From Pseudoduganella namucuonensis (GTDB lineage: Bacteria > Pseudomonadota > Gammaproteobacteria > Burkholderiales > Burkholderiaceae_D), in NCBI RefSeq assembly GCF_900116645.1, contig NZ_FPBO01000031.1:1-64000 (forward strand): a stretch of 64,000 bases of DNA, in the 5' to 3' direction. Made by a program: the position numbers and the translations under genes. The notes beneath the pieces were generated by a model. That model did no database searches, was not told the DNA's origin, and was given only the letters and a program-made list of their open reading frames with translations. Each line of letters opens with the position of its first letter. Positions within the stretch are counted from its first letter, which is position 1. This document shows, one piece after another, positions 45,632-53,798 of this stretch.

Positions 45632-47149
45632 TCAGGCCGGCACCAGGCCGGCGTCCCCATCCGTCCCGTCGCCGGGCAGCCAGCTCTTCAGCCGGTACAG
45701 GCGCTGGCGGTAATTGCCCTCCGGCCCCGCCAGGCTGCAATCGACCTGTTCGAACAGCCGCGCGACGCGGTCCAGCGCCTGGCGCTGCTGGGCCGTGCGC
45801 ACCAGCACCAGGCGCCGCTTGCTGCGCCCGTAGCTGGCGCGGATATCCACCACCAGGCAATGGCCCTGGTCGGCCGCCCGCACGTCGAGCAGCAAGGCCT
45901 CGGCCCGCGTCAGGCTGAACAGCCGCGCCAGTTCCAGCCGCGCCGCCAGCAGCGGCTGGCTGCCGGCCAGCCCGCGCGGCGACGGCGCCGCGATCCAGTC
46001 CGCCGCGTCGCCGTCGGGGGCGATGCGGGCCAGCGCGGCCCGCGCCTCGGCCGAGCCCTGCGCGGCCGCCTTCTGCAGCCAGTAGGCGGCGCGCACGTCG
46101 TTCTGCTCGTCGCCGCGGCGCGCGCGCCAGGCGTGGATGCCGCACTCCAGCTGGGCCGCGCTGTGGCCCATGTCGGCGGCGCGCTCCAGGCAGGCTTGCG
46201 CCTCGGCCACGCTGCGCTGCGAGAATTCCGGTTTGATGTAGATGCGCGACAGCGCGAACCAGGCGTCGGCCAGGCCCTGTTCGCCGGCCTGCGTCAGCCA
46301 GCGGATGGCGCGCTTGAAATTGGCGGCGGCGATGCCGTCGCTGACGCGCTCGCCGTCGCAGTTCATGCGGGCGAACCACAGGCCCAGCGCCAGCTGCGCG
46401 GTGCGGTCGCCGCCGTGCGCGGCCAGCTCGCAAAAGCGCTGGCGCTCGCCGTGGCGGTCGTCGCCGTCGGCCAGCGCCTGGGCGCAGCGCGACAGCAGCA
46501 GCACTTGCGCCGGCGGCGCCTGCCAGCCGCCCAGCCGGGCCGACTCGGCGTCCGGCGGCGCATCCCGCACCAGCGCGCGCGCCAGCGGCAGCGCGTGGGC
46601 CAGGAAGACCGCGCGCGGCTGCTGGCGCCAGGCCAGGTCCAGCGCGGCGTAATGGTCGGGCCGGTCCGGTTCGCCCTCGGGGACGGCGGGCCGCTCGCCG
46701 GCGGCGCCGTGCGCGCCGGCGGCCAACGCCGCCGAGGCGTGCTGGGCCTGCAGGCGCAGCGCGTCGGGCAGGCCGGCGCGGGCCGCCGCCTCCAACGCCC
46801 GCAGGGCCTTGGCGCGTAGCGCGGACGCAACACCGTCGGGCGCCGACAACACCAGCTGCGCCAGCACCAGTCCGGCCGGCGCCACGCCCGCCTCCCAGGC
46901 CCGTTCGTACCACGGCAGCACGGCGCCGCGGCTGTGCCGCGCGTGCTCGAAGCCGACATGCTTGCCGATCAGCCGCCACGCCTCGTCGCGCCCCTGCGCG
47001 GCCGCGCGGTGCAGCCAGTGCAGCGCGGTTGGCGGGCTCTGCGGCAAACTGGCGCCACCGAATAAATACAGCTTGCCCAATGCCAGCTGGCATTCGGCGT
47101 CGCCGGCGCGCGCCCCTCGGATCATTCCTAGTTCTTCACGATTTGCCAT
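45632..47149 (-). CDS. Sel1-repeat (TPR-like) protein
   Basis: A 505-residue protein of Sel1-like repeats, clear at the start (AECQLALGKLYLFGG, TALHWLHRAAAQG), in the middle (IAAANFKRAIRWLTQAGEQG, CLERAADMGHSAAQLECG) and near 340-370 (AAYWLQKAAAQGSAEARAAL). No signal peptide or membrane segment is seen, so it is probably a cytoplasmic scaffold. The C-terminal 130 residues lack repeats and have a mixed fold with VVDIRASYGRSKRRLVLV. The start at 47149 (MANREEL) is chosen; an ATG eight codons earlier has no ribosome-binding site. A GC hairpin with T-run lies 30-54 bases upstream. Confidence 0.82.
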   Translation of the reverse strand: MANREELGMIRGARAGDAECQLALGKLYLFGGASLPQSPPTALHWLHRAAAQGRDEAWRLIGKHVGFEHARHSRGAVLPWYERAWEAGVAPAGLVLAQLVLSAPDGVASALRAKALRALEAAARAGLPDALRLQAQHASAALAAGAHGAAGERPAVPEGEPDRPDHYAALDLAWRQQPRAVFLAHALPLARALVRDAPPDAESARLGGWQAPPAQVLLLSRCAQALADGDDRHGERQRFCELAAHGGDRTAQLALGLWFARMNCDGERVSDGIAAANFKRAIRWLTQAGEQGLADAWFALSRIYIKPEFSQRSVAEAQACLERAADMGHSAAQLECGIHAWRARRGDEQNDVRAAYWLQKAAAQGSAEARAALARIAPDGDAADWIAAPSPRGLAGSQPLLAARLELARLFSLTRAEALLLDVRAADQGHCLVVDIRASYGRSKRRLVLVRTAQQRQALDRVARLFEQVDCSLAGPEGNYRQRLYRLKSWLPGDGTDGDAGLVPA

Positions 47150-47345
47150 CGTTCCACTATTAATATGATTCATTCAAGAAAAACGCGGCGGCGGTTGCCG
47201 CCGGCGTACGGCGCCTTTAGTAATCTTGCCACATCTCAACAAACCAGCACATTAAAAAAGTGACGGCAAGTGTAGTATGCGCGCGATTTCGTATTCCCTT
47301 CCAAATACTAAGTATTTGATATTGCTCAAGTATTCGCATCGGTAA

Positions 47346-47374
47346 TTGCATGTACGCTGTACATTAGTTATTAA
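47346..47374 (+). promoter_or_regulatory. Possible promoter with embedded GTACGC palindrome
   Basis: TTGCAT (47346-47351), a 17-base spacer and TATTAA (47369-47374). The palindrome ATGTAC-GCT-GTACAT (47350-47364) overlaps the -35 and spacer, an operator-like position. The related TAGTACGCACGTACTA lies before porin 2. Confidence 0.5.
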
Positions 47375-47441
47375 TTTCCAGAAAGGACATATGGATAAAT
47401 AACCAGCTATGAACAGCCTATCAAGCGTTACAAAAAAACAA

Positions 47442-47460
47442 CAGGAACGTCCTTTTTTTT
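47442..47460 (+). terminator. Weak terminator-like hairpin with eight T
   Basis: AGGA, loop ACG, TCCT, then eight T; an A-rich tract before the stem can pair with the T-run and extend it. It is about 70-80 bases after the promoter at 47346-47374 and 150 bases before porin 1. It could end a small RNA or attenuate porin 1. Confidence 0.4.
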
Positions 47461-47613
47461 AGCTTTTGACCAATATTAGCCTTCATAATCGACCAATGAT
47501 CGGTGGTTGCCGTGACGAGCAATTAAGGTTTAGTACATCGGAAGCGGCGGCGTGGTCCGCGCTTTTACGCGTCTTTGCAAATAGTTGAAGATTTCTCACT
47601 AAAGGAAACAACA

Positions 47614-48660
47614 ATGAAAAAATCGTTAGTGGCCCTGGCACTCATGGGCGCCTTCGCTGGAGCCCAAGCGCAATCCTCCGTCACTATTTACGGCACGGTG
47701 GACGCCGGCATTTCCAAAACCACCGGCACCACCGCCCAGATCGGCAAACGCGACAACAACAAGCTGGGTTTCCGCGGCGTGGAAGACCTGGGCAACGGCC
47801 TGAAGGCCCTGTTCCACCTGGAAATCCGCTACGAGCCGGACACCGGCACCATCGAAGGCGTCACCCGCCCCCTGTTCCAGGGCCAGAGCCGGGTCGGCCT
47901 GCAGGGCGGCTTCGGCACCGTGCGCCTGGGCCGCGGCCTGACCGCCTTCCAGGAATCGATCACCGCCTTCGAGCCGTGGAACGGCCTGCCGGCGGTGGCG
48001 GGCTTCCAGACCAACCTGCAGGTGGCCGGCTACACCAGCGATCCGCTGTCGCCGGCCGGCAACTCGGGTAACCGCTTCTCGAACGGCGTGTGGTACAACT
48101 CGCCGGTGTGGGGCGGCTTCCAGTTCAACGGCACCTTCGGCACCAAGGACGCCAACGGCGGCCCTGCCGTGATCGGCCGCGGCACCGCGCTGGCGCCGCA
48201 ATACGCGGCCAACGCCCAGGCCTCGGCCCATCCGTACTCGGTCAGCGTGACCTACAACAACGGCCCGTTCGCGGCCATGGCGGCGACCGAGCGCAACGCG
48301 ATCGAGACCAAGCTGTGGTCGGTGGCGGCCTCGTACAAACCCACCACCGCGCTGAAACTGATGGCCTCCTACCAGCAGCAGGACCAGGACCACACGCTGC
48401 GCGTCAATCCCGAAACCGACGCCTGGGTGATCGGCGCCAACTACACCATGGGCCCGGGCAAGGTGCTGGTGGGCTATGGCCAGAAGCATCCGGACGGCGT
48501 GCTGAAAACCAAGGAAATCTCGCTGGGCTACGAGTACAGCCTGTCGGCCCGCACCTATGTATACGTGGACGTGTCGAACCGCAAGCTGCCGGTGCCGGTG
48601 ACCGCCGCCTCGGACAGCAGCCTGAACCACTATTCGCTGGGCATCCACCACAACTTCTGA
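47614..48660 (+). CDS. Gram-negative (OmpC-type) porin 1
   Basis: A 348-residue general porin of the betaproteobacterial type. Signal peptide MKKSLVALALMGAFAGAQAQ is followed by SSVTIYGTVDAGISK, the usual first strand; LGFRGVEDLGNGLKALFHLE and the terminal strand HYSLGIHHNF with final Phe are family features. AAAGGA lies upstream of the ATG. It forms a trimeric 16-strand channel in known relatives. It has its own terminator, and the long upstream region suggests regulated expression. Confidence 0.95.
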   Translation: MKKSLVALALMGAFAGAQAQSSVTIYGTVDAGISKTTGTTAQIGKRDNNKLGFRGVEDLGNGLKALFHLEIRYEPDTGTIEGVTRPLFQGQSRVGLQGGFGTVRLGRGLTAFQESITAFEPWNGLPAVAGFQTNLQVAGYTSDPLSPAGNSGNRFSNGVWYNSPVWGGFQFNGTFGTKDANGGPAVIGRGTALAPQYAANAQASAHPYSVSVTYNNGPFAAMAATERNAIETKLWSVAASYKPTTALKLMASYQQQDQDHTLRVNPETDAWVIGANYTMGPGKVLVGYGQKHPDGVLKTKEISLGYEYSLSARTYVYVDVSNRKLPVPVTAASDSSLNHYSLGIHHNF

Positions 48661-48693
48661 CCGGAGCCCGCATCCGGTCGCTCGCGACAGCAA

Positions 48694-48717
48694 GGCCCGG
48701 GCGACCGGGCCTTTTTT
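48694..48717 (+). terminator. Rho-independent terminator of porin 1
   Basis: GGCCCGG, loop GCGA, CCGGGCC, then TTTTTT, 33 bases after the stop. Confidence 0.92.
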
Positions 48718-48826
48718 CATCCCGGCGGAATTCGCCAGTTTGTGACTTTTTTGCAACCGTGGCGTGGCGCGCCACATGGCTTTCTGTACAAGGCTACGGA
48801 ACGATGTCATATTAGCCCTACCGAAT

Positions 48827-48842
48827 TAGTACGCACGTACTA
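48827..48842. promoter_or_regulatory. Operator-like palindrome before porin 2
   Basis: TAGTAC-GCAC-GTACTA, a perfect 6-bp inverted repeat, 35 bases before the porin 2 start. It shares the GTACGC...GTAC core with the palindrome at 47350-47364. Confidence 0.5.
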
Positions 48843-48876
48843 TTTCTAGAACAAAGAATAATTCACTGGAGACACA

Positions 48877-50178
48877 ATGAAAGCAAAATTCCTCGCAGCT
48901 GGTATCGCCGCCTGTTTCGCCGCCCCGGCCATGGCGCAATCGAACGTGACGATCTATGGCATCGCCGATGCCGGCATCATGCACGTGCGCAATGGTGGCG
49001 GCGACGCCAAGACCAAACTGGTCAGCGGCATCGCCGACGGCTCCCGCCTGGGCTTCCGTGGCACGGAAGACATGGGCGGCGGCTGGAAAGCCATCTTCAA
49101 CCTGGAAGCGCGGGTGGAGCTGGACACGGGCCGCCAGCAAACGGGTAACCTGAGCAGCAACCAGACGGTCGCGCTGACCGAGGGCTTGAACCTGACCATC
49201 CCCGGCCTGCCGGCCGCCGTCTCGACCGCCGTCGCCGGCATCGTGCAAAACGCCGTCAATCCCGCCATCAACGTCAACCCGAGCAACGCGCTGTTCGACC
49301 GCACCTCGATGGTCGGCCTGATCACGCCGGTGGGCGCGGTCCTGCTGGGCCGCATGTACACCCCGGGCTACGAGGTGCTGGCCGCCGGCGACGTGTTCGA
49401 ATCGGGCACCGCGGCGGGCTGGGGCGGCATCGTGGGCGGCACCGGCGGCCTGCTGACGGCCGGCGTGGCGATCCGCTCCGACAAGTCGATCCAGTACCGC
49501 ATCGAACTGCCGAACGGCATCAAGGCGGCCGCCATGTACGGCACCGAGAAATCGGGCTACATCGGCCTGGACAAGCGCTCCTGGGGCGCCAACGTGCGCT
49601 ACGTGGCCAACGGCTTCGACCTGGGCCTGGGCCACAACCACGGCACCGACCAGGTCGGCAACCGCGGCCTGATCACCACCACCCTGGCCGGCGCCTACTC
49701 CGTGAACCAGTGGAAACTGTTCGCCGGCGCGCACAAGCAGAAGAACGAGAACTCGGTGATCATCCGCCTGGTCGGCGACACGCTGGCGGCGCAGTTGCCG
49801 GCCGGCCTGCCGGCCGCCGTGGCGCCGCTGATCCCCACCATGCTGGGCCGCATCAACACCAACCTGAAGCGCAACTTCTACCTGGACGCGATCAGCTACC
49901 AGGTCGGCCTGCACTACAAGGTGGGCGCCGGCCGCGTGATGGCCTCCGTGGTGCGCCAGGACGACAAGCGCGCCGACGCCAGCGACGCCACCCAGTTCGG
50001 CCTGGGCTACGACCACAACCTGTCCAAGCGCACCGACGTCTACCTGATCGGCGCCTACATCAAGAACGAGAACGACGGCCAGTACGCGATCGGCGCGGCC
50101 AGCGCCTCGGGCGGCTTCACCGCCAAGCCCGGCATGTCCAGCAAGGGCGTGCAGATCGGCATGCGCCACCGCTTCTAA
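48877..50178 (+). CDS. Gram-negative porin 2
   Basis: A 433-residue porin. Signal peptide MKAKFLAAGIAACFAAPAMA, then QSNVTIYGIADAGIMHV; LGFRGTEDMGGGWKAIFNLE and the terminal GVQIGMRHRF with final Phe are typical. It is about 85 residues longer than porin 1: two insertions rich in Ala/Leu/Pro (about 108-150 and 305-325; for example LPAGLPAAVAPLIP) probably form enlarged loops or an extra periplasmic element. CTGGAG lies 8-9 bases before the ATG. It has its own terminator. Confidence 0.95.
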   Translation: MKAKFLAAGIAACFAAPAMAQSNVTIYGIADAGIMHVRNGGGDAKTKLVSGIADGSRLGFRGTEDMGGGWKAIFNLEARVELDTGRQQTGNLSSNQTVALTEGLNLTIPGLPAAVSTAVAGIVQNAVNPAINVNPSNALFDRTSMVGLITPVGAVLLGRMYTPGYEVLAAGDVFESGTAAGWGGIVGGTGGLLTAGVAIRSDKSIQYRIELPNGIKAAAMYGTEKSGYIGLDKRSWGANVRYVANGFDLGLGHNHGTDQVGNRGLITTTLAGAYSVNQWKLFAGAHKQKNENSVIIRLVGDTLAAQLPAGLPAAVAPLIPTMLGRINTNLKRNFYLDAISYQVGLHYKVGAGRVMASVVRQDDKRADASDATQFGLGYDHNLSKRTDVYLIGAYIKNENDGQYAIGAASASGGFTAKPGMSSKGVQIGMRHRF

Positions 50179-50199
50179 GCGCGTTCCGCCCCGCCACGA

Positions 50200-50223
50200 A
50201 AGACGCCCCCGGGCGTCTTTTTT
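50200..50223 (+). terminator. Rho-independent terminator of porin 2
   Basis: AAGACGCCC and GGGCGTCTT form a 9-bp stem with a 2-base gap, continued by TTTT. It lies about 22 bases after the stop. Confidence 0.9.
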
Positions 50224-50277
50224 CATGGCGCGTCGGTTAGAATGCGGATTGCCTTCTACCCTTAGCAACCAAGAACA

Positions 50278-50952
50278 ATGACCACCACCACCCTGGATTC
50301 CGCCGCCGTCGCCAGCTTCCTGGCCGACCATCCGCACTTTTTCGAAGAGCACGCCAGCCTGCTGGGCGACGTCAAACTGTCCAGCCCGTTGACCGGCCGC
50401 GCCGTGTCGCTGCAGGAGCGGCAAATGGAGGTGATGCGCGACAAGTACAAGGCGCTGGAGCTGCGCATGGCCGAGCTGGCGCGCCACGCCAAGGAAAACG
50501 AGACCATCGCCGGCCGCTTCCACACCTGGACCCAGGCGCTGCTGCGGGTGCGCGAGGACGGCGACATGCCGCGCGTGCTGGTCGACAGCCTGAAATCGGC
50601 CTTCCACGTGCCGCAAACCACCTTGCGCCTGTGGCAGGCCGCGCCGGCCCACGCGGACCAGTGGTTCACGGCCGGGGTGTCCGACGACGCGCGCATCTTC
50701 GCCAACAGCCTGATGGCGCCGTATTGCGGCAGCAACAACGACTTCGAGGCCGTGCGCTGGCTGGAGGACGCCGGCCACATCCAGTCCACCGTCATCATCC
50801 CGCTGCGCAAGCCCGGCTCCAAGGGCGCCACCTTCGGCCTGCTGATCCTGGGCTCGCCCGACTCCGAACGCTTCACCTCGCTGATGGCGACCGACTTCCT
50901 GGTCCACATCGGCGAGACCGCCAGCACCGCGCTGGCGCCGCTGCTGGCCTGA
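50278..50952 (+). CDS. DUF484 family protein (GAF-like)
   Basis: A 224-residue cytoplasmic protein. The N-terminal VASFLADHPHFFEEHASLL and SLQERQMEVMRDKYKALE (a coiled coil, about 45-75) are the DUF484 hallmark; the C-terminal part folds like a GAF domain (STVIIPLRKPGSKGATFGLL). In many proteobacteria this gene stands directly before xerC, as here with a 4-base gap. Function is unknown; the pairing hints at a link to chromosome dimer resolution or cell division. Confidence 0.9.
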   Translation: MTTTTLDSAAVASFLADHPHFFEEHASLLGDVKLSSPLTGRAVSLQERQMEVMRDKYKALELRMAELARHAKENETIAGRFHTWTQALLRVREDGDMPRVLVDSLKSAFHVPQTTLRLWQAAPAHADQWFTAGVSDDARIFANSLMAPYCGSNNDFEAVRWLEDAGHIQSTVIIPLRKPGSKGATFGLLILGSPDSERFTSLMATDFLVHIGETASTALAPLLA

Positions 50953-50956
50953 GGCC

Positions 50957-51904
50957 ATGGAGGCGGCGCGCGGCAAGGCCGAATGGACCGCCGCCTATCT
51001 CGACCAGTTGCGGGTGCAGCGCAAGCTGTCCCCGCACACCGTGGCCGCCTACGGGCGCGACCTGGCCGAGCTGCGCGAACTGAGCGGCGACACCGCCTGG
51101 AGCGCCCTGACCCACTTCGACGTGCGGCGCTACGCCGCCAGGCTGCACGGCCGGCAGCTCGATCCCCGCTCCATCGCGCGCAAGCTGTCCGGCTGGCGCG
51201 GCTTCTTTGAATGGCTGAGCCGCCAGATCCCGCTGGCGGCCAATCCAGTCGAGGGCGTGCGGGCGCCGAAACGCGCGCGCACCTTGCCCAAGGCGTTGTC
51301 GGTGGACGACGCCGTGCACCTGGTGGCGACGCCGGCGCGCGCCGCCGCCACGCCCGAGCCCGCCGAATTGTGCAACCACGCCATGTTCGAGCTGTTGTAT
51401 TCCAGCGGCCTGCGGGTGTCCGAGCTGGCCGGGCTGGACGCGCGCTACCGCAAGGCGGACAGGGACGGCCCGGCCTCGCTGGGCTGGCTGGAGGCGGACA
51501 ACCGCGAGGTGGTCGTCACCGGCAAGGGCGGCAAGCAGCGCAGGGTGCCGGTCGGCGCCGCCGCGCTGGCCGCGCTGGCGGCCTGGCTGGCGGTGCGCCC
51601 GGCGCCGACCGACGGCGGCGACGCCCTGTTCCTGAGCGCGCGCGGCACCCGCGTCTCGCCGCGCGTGGTGCAGCTGCGGCTGAAGGCGCACGGCCTGGCC
51701 GCCGGCACCCCCGCCAACGTGCATCCGCACATGCTGCGCCATTCCTTCGCCTCGCACCTGCTGCAGTCGTCCGGCGACCTGCGCGCGGTGCAGGAAATGC
51801 TGGGGCACGCCAGCATCGCCTCGACCCAGGTGTATACGGCGCTGGATTTCCAGCACCTGGCGCAGGTCTACGACCAGGCGCATCCGCGCGCGAAAATCAA
51901 GTAG
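50957..51904 (+). CDS. xerC: Tyrosine recombinase XerC
   Basis: XerC with XerD resolves chromosome dimers at dif. The 315-residue protein has an N-terminal SAM-like DNA-binding domain (about 10-95) and the catalytic domain with R153 (SSGLRVSEL), K190 (GKGGKQR), H258 and R261 (HPHMLRHSFA), H284 (LGHASI) and nucleophile Y293 (STQVYT); the active site is complete. It has a housekeeping neighbourhood with no att sites, so it is not a phage integrase. Confidence 0.95.
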   Translation: MEAARGKAEWTAAYLDQLRVQRKLSPHTVAAYGRDLAELRELSGDTAWSALTHFDVRRYAARLHGRQLDPRSIARKLSGWRGFFEWLSRQIPLAANPVEGVRAPKRARTLPKALSVDDAVHLVATPARAAATPEPAELCNHAMFELLYSSGLRVSELAGLDARYRKADRDGPASLGWLEADNREVVVTGKGGKQRRVPVGAAALAALAAWLAVRPAPTDGGDALFLSARGTRVSPRVVQLRLKAHGLAAGTPANVHPHMLRHSFASHLLQSSGDLRAVQEMLGHASIASTQVYTALDFQHLAQVYDQAHPRAKIK

Positions 51905-52031
51905 CCCGTGCGCCGCGCCCGCGAACATGCGCGGTATCAAGACAGCCGTTTGGCCGCGCGTGCGAAATTCCGGCATAATCGCTCGATTCCCGGACCGCCC
52001 GGCGGCCCCAACCCATAATCGGCAAGCAGAC

Positions 52032-53093
52032 ATGGCACTGATCCCCACCACCATCCTCACCGGCTTCCTCGGCGCCGGCAAGACCACCCTGCTCAACCGC
52101 ATCCTGCAGGAAAGCCACGGCATGCGCATCGCCGTGATCGAGAACGAATTCGGCCAGGAGAACATCGACAACGAGATCCTGGTGCAGGACAGCAAGGAAC
52201 AAATCGTCGAGATGAACAACGGCTGCATCTGCTGCACCGTGCGCGGCGACCTGATCGTGGCGCTCGGCAGCCTGGCAGCCAAGCGCCGCGCCGGCGAGCT
52301 CAACTTCGACCGCGTGGTCATCGAGACCACCGGCCTGGCCAATCCCGGCCCGGTGGCGCAGACCTTCTTCATCGACGACGAGGTGGGCGGCAACTACATG
52401 CTGGACGCCATCGTCACCGTGGTGGACGCGCGCCACGCCATGCAACAGCTGGACGACAACGAGGAGGCGCAGCGCCAGGTGGGCTTCGCCGACAAGCTGC
52501 TGCTGTCCAAGACCGACCTGGTGCAACCGGACGAACTGGCCGCGCTGACCACCCGCCTGAAGCGCATCAACCCGCGCGCGCCGATCGGCAAGTCCGACTT
52601 CGGCAACGCCCCGATCGCCGAGGTGCTGGACCTGAAGGGCTTCAACCTGAACGAGAAGCTGGAACTGGACCCGGACTTCCTGGCGGCCGAGGAGCACGCG
52701 CACGGTCATGATCATCACGAGCACCACGACCACGCGCATGGCGAACACTGCGACCACCCCAGTCATGCGCACGATCACCACCATTCCCATCATACTGACG
52801 AGATCGCCGCGTTCGTGTTCAAGAGCGACCGTCCGTTCGACAGCGCCAAGCTGGACGAGTTCCTGGGCGGCCTGGTCAATGTGTACGGCCCTCGCATGTT
52901 GCGCTACAAAGGCGTATTGTTGATGCAAGGCGCGGAAAGAAAGGTTGTTTTCCAGGGAGTACATCAACTGATGGGCAGCGATCTGGGCGCCAAATGGGGG
53001 GAAAACGAGACACGTGGCAGCAAAATGGTGTTTATTGGCAAAAATCTACCGAAAGACATCTTTATTCGCGGATTGGAACAATGTTTGGTATAA
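52032..53093 (+). CDS. COG0523-family (CobW/YjiA/ZigA-like) metal-chaperone GTPase
   Basis: A 353-residue G3E GTPase. The P-loop is GFLGAGKTTLL (11-21), the metal site CxCC is C65, C67 and C68 (GCICC), and the guanine motif is SKTD. A linker at 222-254 holds 18 His and one Cys in 33 residues, a typical metal-binding insertion, followed by the CobW C-terminal domain (GLVNVYGPRMLRYKGVLL). Such proteins move zinc or other metals. ATG at 52032 is the family start. dksA follows after 111 bases. Confidence 0.93.
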   Translation: MALIPTTILTGFLGAGKTTLLNRILQESHGMRIAVIENEFGQENIDNEILVQDSKEQIVEMNNGCICCTVRGDLIVALGSLAAKRRAGELNFDRVVIETTGLANPGPVAQTFFIDDEVGGNYMLDAIVTVVDARHAMQQLDDNEEAQRQVGFADKLLLSKTDLVQPDELAALTTRLKRINPRAPIGKSDFGNAPIAEVLDLKGFNLNEKLELDPDFLAAEEHAHGHDHHEHHDHAHGEHCDHPSHAHDHHHSHHTDEIAAFVFKSDRPFDSAKLDEFLGGLVNVYGPRMLRYKGVLLMQGAERKVVFQGVHQLMGSDLGAKWGENETRGSKMVFIGKNLPKDIFIRGLEQCLV

Positions 53094-53094
53094 A

Positions 53095-53123
53095 CTAACC
53101 GGGTTTTTTGGGGTACCGGTTAG
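53095..53123 (+). promoter_or_regulatory. Inverted repeat in the dksA leader
   Basis: CTAACCGG (53095-53102) and CCGGTTAG (53116-53123) form a perfect 8-bp inverted repeat with a 13-base centre including TTTTTT. It begins right after the COG0523 stop and lies 82 bases before dksA. It could be a hairpin in the dksA leader or an operator. Confidence 0.4.
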
Positions 53124-53204
53124 CAAGGAGCGTGCCGGTGCAGTTGTTGGCAAGGCCGCATCAACTGAAATTTGAAAACTCTGTCGTATCGAAGGTAAGA
53201 AGTC

Positions 53205-53648
53205 ATGACTAAAACTAATAAAACCCCTGCCAGCGAAGAACGCGTCCTCACCGAAGAAGAGATTCTGAAGATGGGCGAGGCCGACTACATGAATCCAGCC
53301 CAATTGGCTTTCTTCAAGGCGAAGCTGCAAGGCCTGGAGAAAGAGTTGCTGAAGAACGCCGGCGAAACCACCGAACACCTGCGCGAGACCGTGCTGGTGC
53401 CCGATCCGGCCGACCGCGCCACCATCGAGGAAGAGCACGCGCTGGAACTGCGCACGCGCGACCGCGAGCGCAAACTGCTGAAAAAAGTGCAGCAATCGAT
53501 CGTGGCCATCGACAACAACGAGTATGGCTGGTGCGAAGAGACGGGCGAGCCGATCGGTATTCCCCGCCTGATCGCGCGTCCCACCGCCACGCTGTCGCTG
53601 GAAGCGCAGCAGCGCCGCGAGCTGAAGCAGAAGCTGTACGGCGACTGA
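53205..53648 (+). CDS. dksA: RNA polymerase-binding regulator DksA, cysteine-poor form
   Basis: DksA acts with ppGpp in the secondary channel of RNA polymerase to repress stable-RNA promoters and activate others. The 147-residue protein has the coiled-coil tip DPADRA (D67, D70, A72), equivalent to DxxDxA of E. coli. In the globular end only C110 of the four zinc-finger cysteines remains (YGWCEETGEP; later positions are Ser and Ala), so the fold must be stable without zinc. This form is known from betaproteobacteria and from DksA2-type paralogues. Confidence 0.95.
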   Translation: MTKTNKTPASEERVLTEEEILKMGEADYMNPAQLAFFKAKLQGLEKELLKNAGETTEHLRETVLVPDPADRATIEEEHALELRTRDRERKLLKKVQQSIVAIDNNEYGWCEETGEPIGIPRLIARPTATLSLEAQQRRELKQKLYGD

Positions 53649-53708
53649 ACGCCGTCGCGGACCGGCAGCCCCGCACCGGCGCGACGCCGGAGCCGGCCGT
53701 CTCACTTG

Positions 53709-53745
53709 AAAAAAGCATGCAGGCCCGCGCCGCGTGCTTTTTTTG
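53709..53745 (+). terminator. Rho-independent terminator of dksA
   Basis: AAAAAAGCATGC and GCGTGCTTTTTTT form an A/T-flanked stem around an 11-base GC loop, about 60 bases after the stop. The A and T tracts make it potentially bidirectional. Confidence 0.85.
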
Positions 53746-53798
53746 TGTCCGCGTGATACTCATCGGCTACACTATGTATCCTGCTAGCGAGGAGCGCC

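Larger units (their letters stand above)
47150..47613. other. 464-base AT-rich intergenic region before porin 1
   Basis: No gene is seen. On the minus strand a 7-bp stem (47186-47203) with loop GGTT/AACC is followed by TTTTT (47183-47179), a terminator-like leader structure for the Sel1 gene. Further in are a perfect palindrome AAATACT-A-AGTATTT (47303-47317), a promoter with an embedded palindrome (47346-47374), a three-codon ORF ATG-GAT-AAA-TAA (47391-47402) preceded by AAAGGA, and a terminator-like AGGA-ACG-TCCT plus eight T (47442-47460). The direct repeat GACCAAT occurs near 47468 and 47491. Confidence 0.6.

Noticed and set aside
50957..51904. Tyrosine recombinase as an integrase of a mobile element
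   Set aside because: The DUF484-xerC context and the lack of att-like direct repeats or a tRNA target mark it as housekeeping XerC.
53095..53204. Zur box before dksA
   Set aside because: No AT-rich Zur-type palindrome was found; the only inverted repeat is GC-centred at its arms (CTAACCGG).
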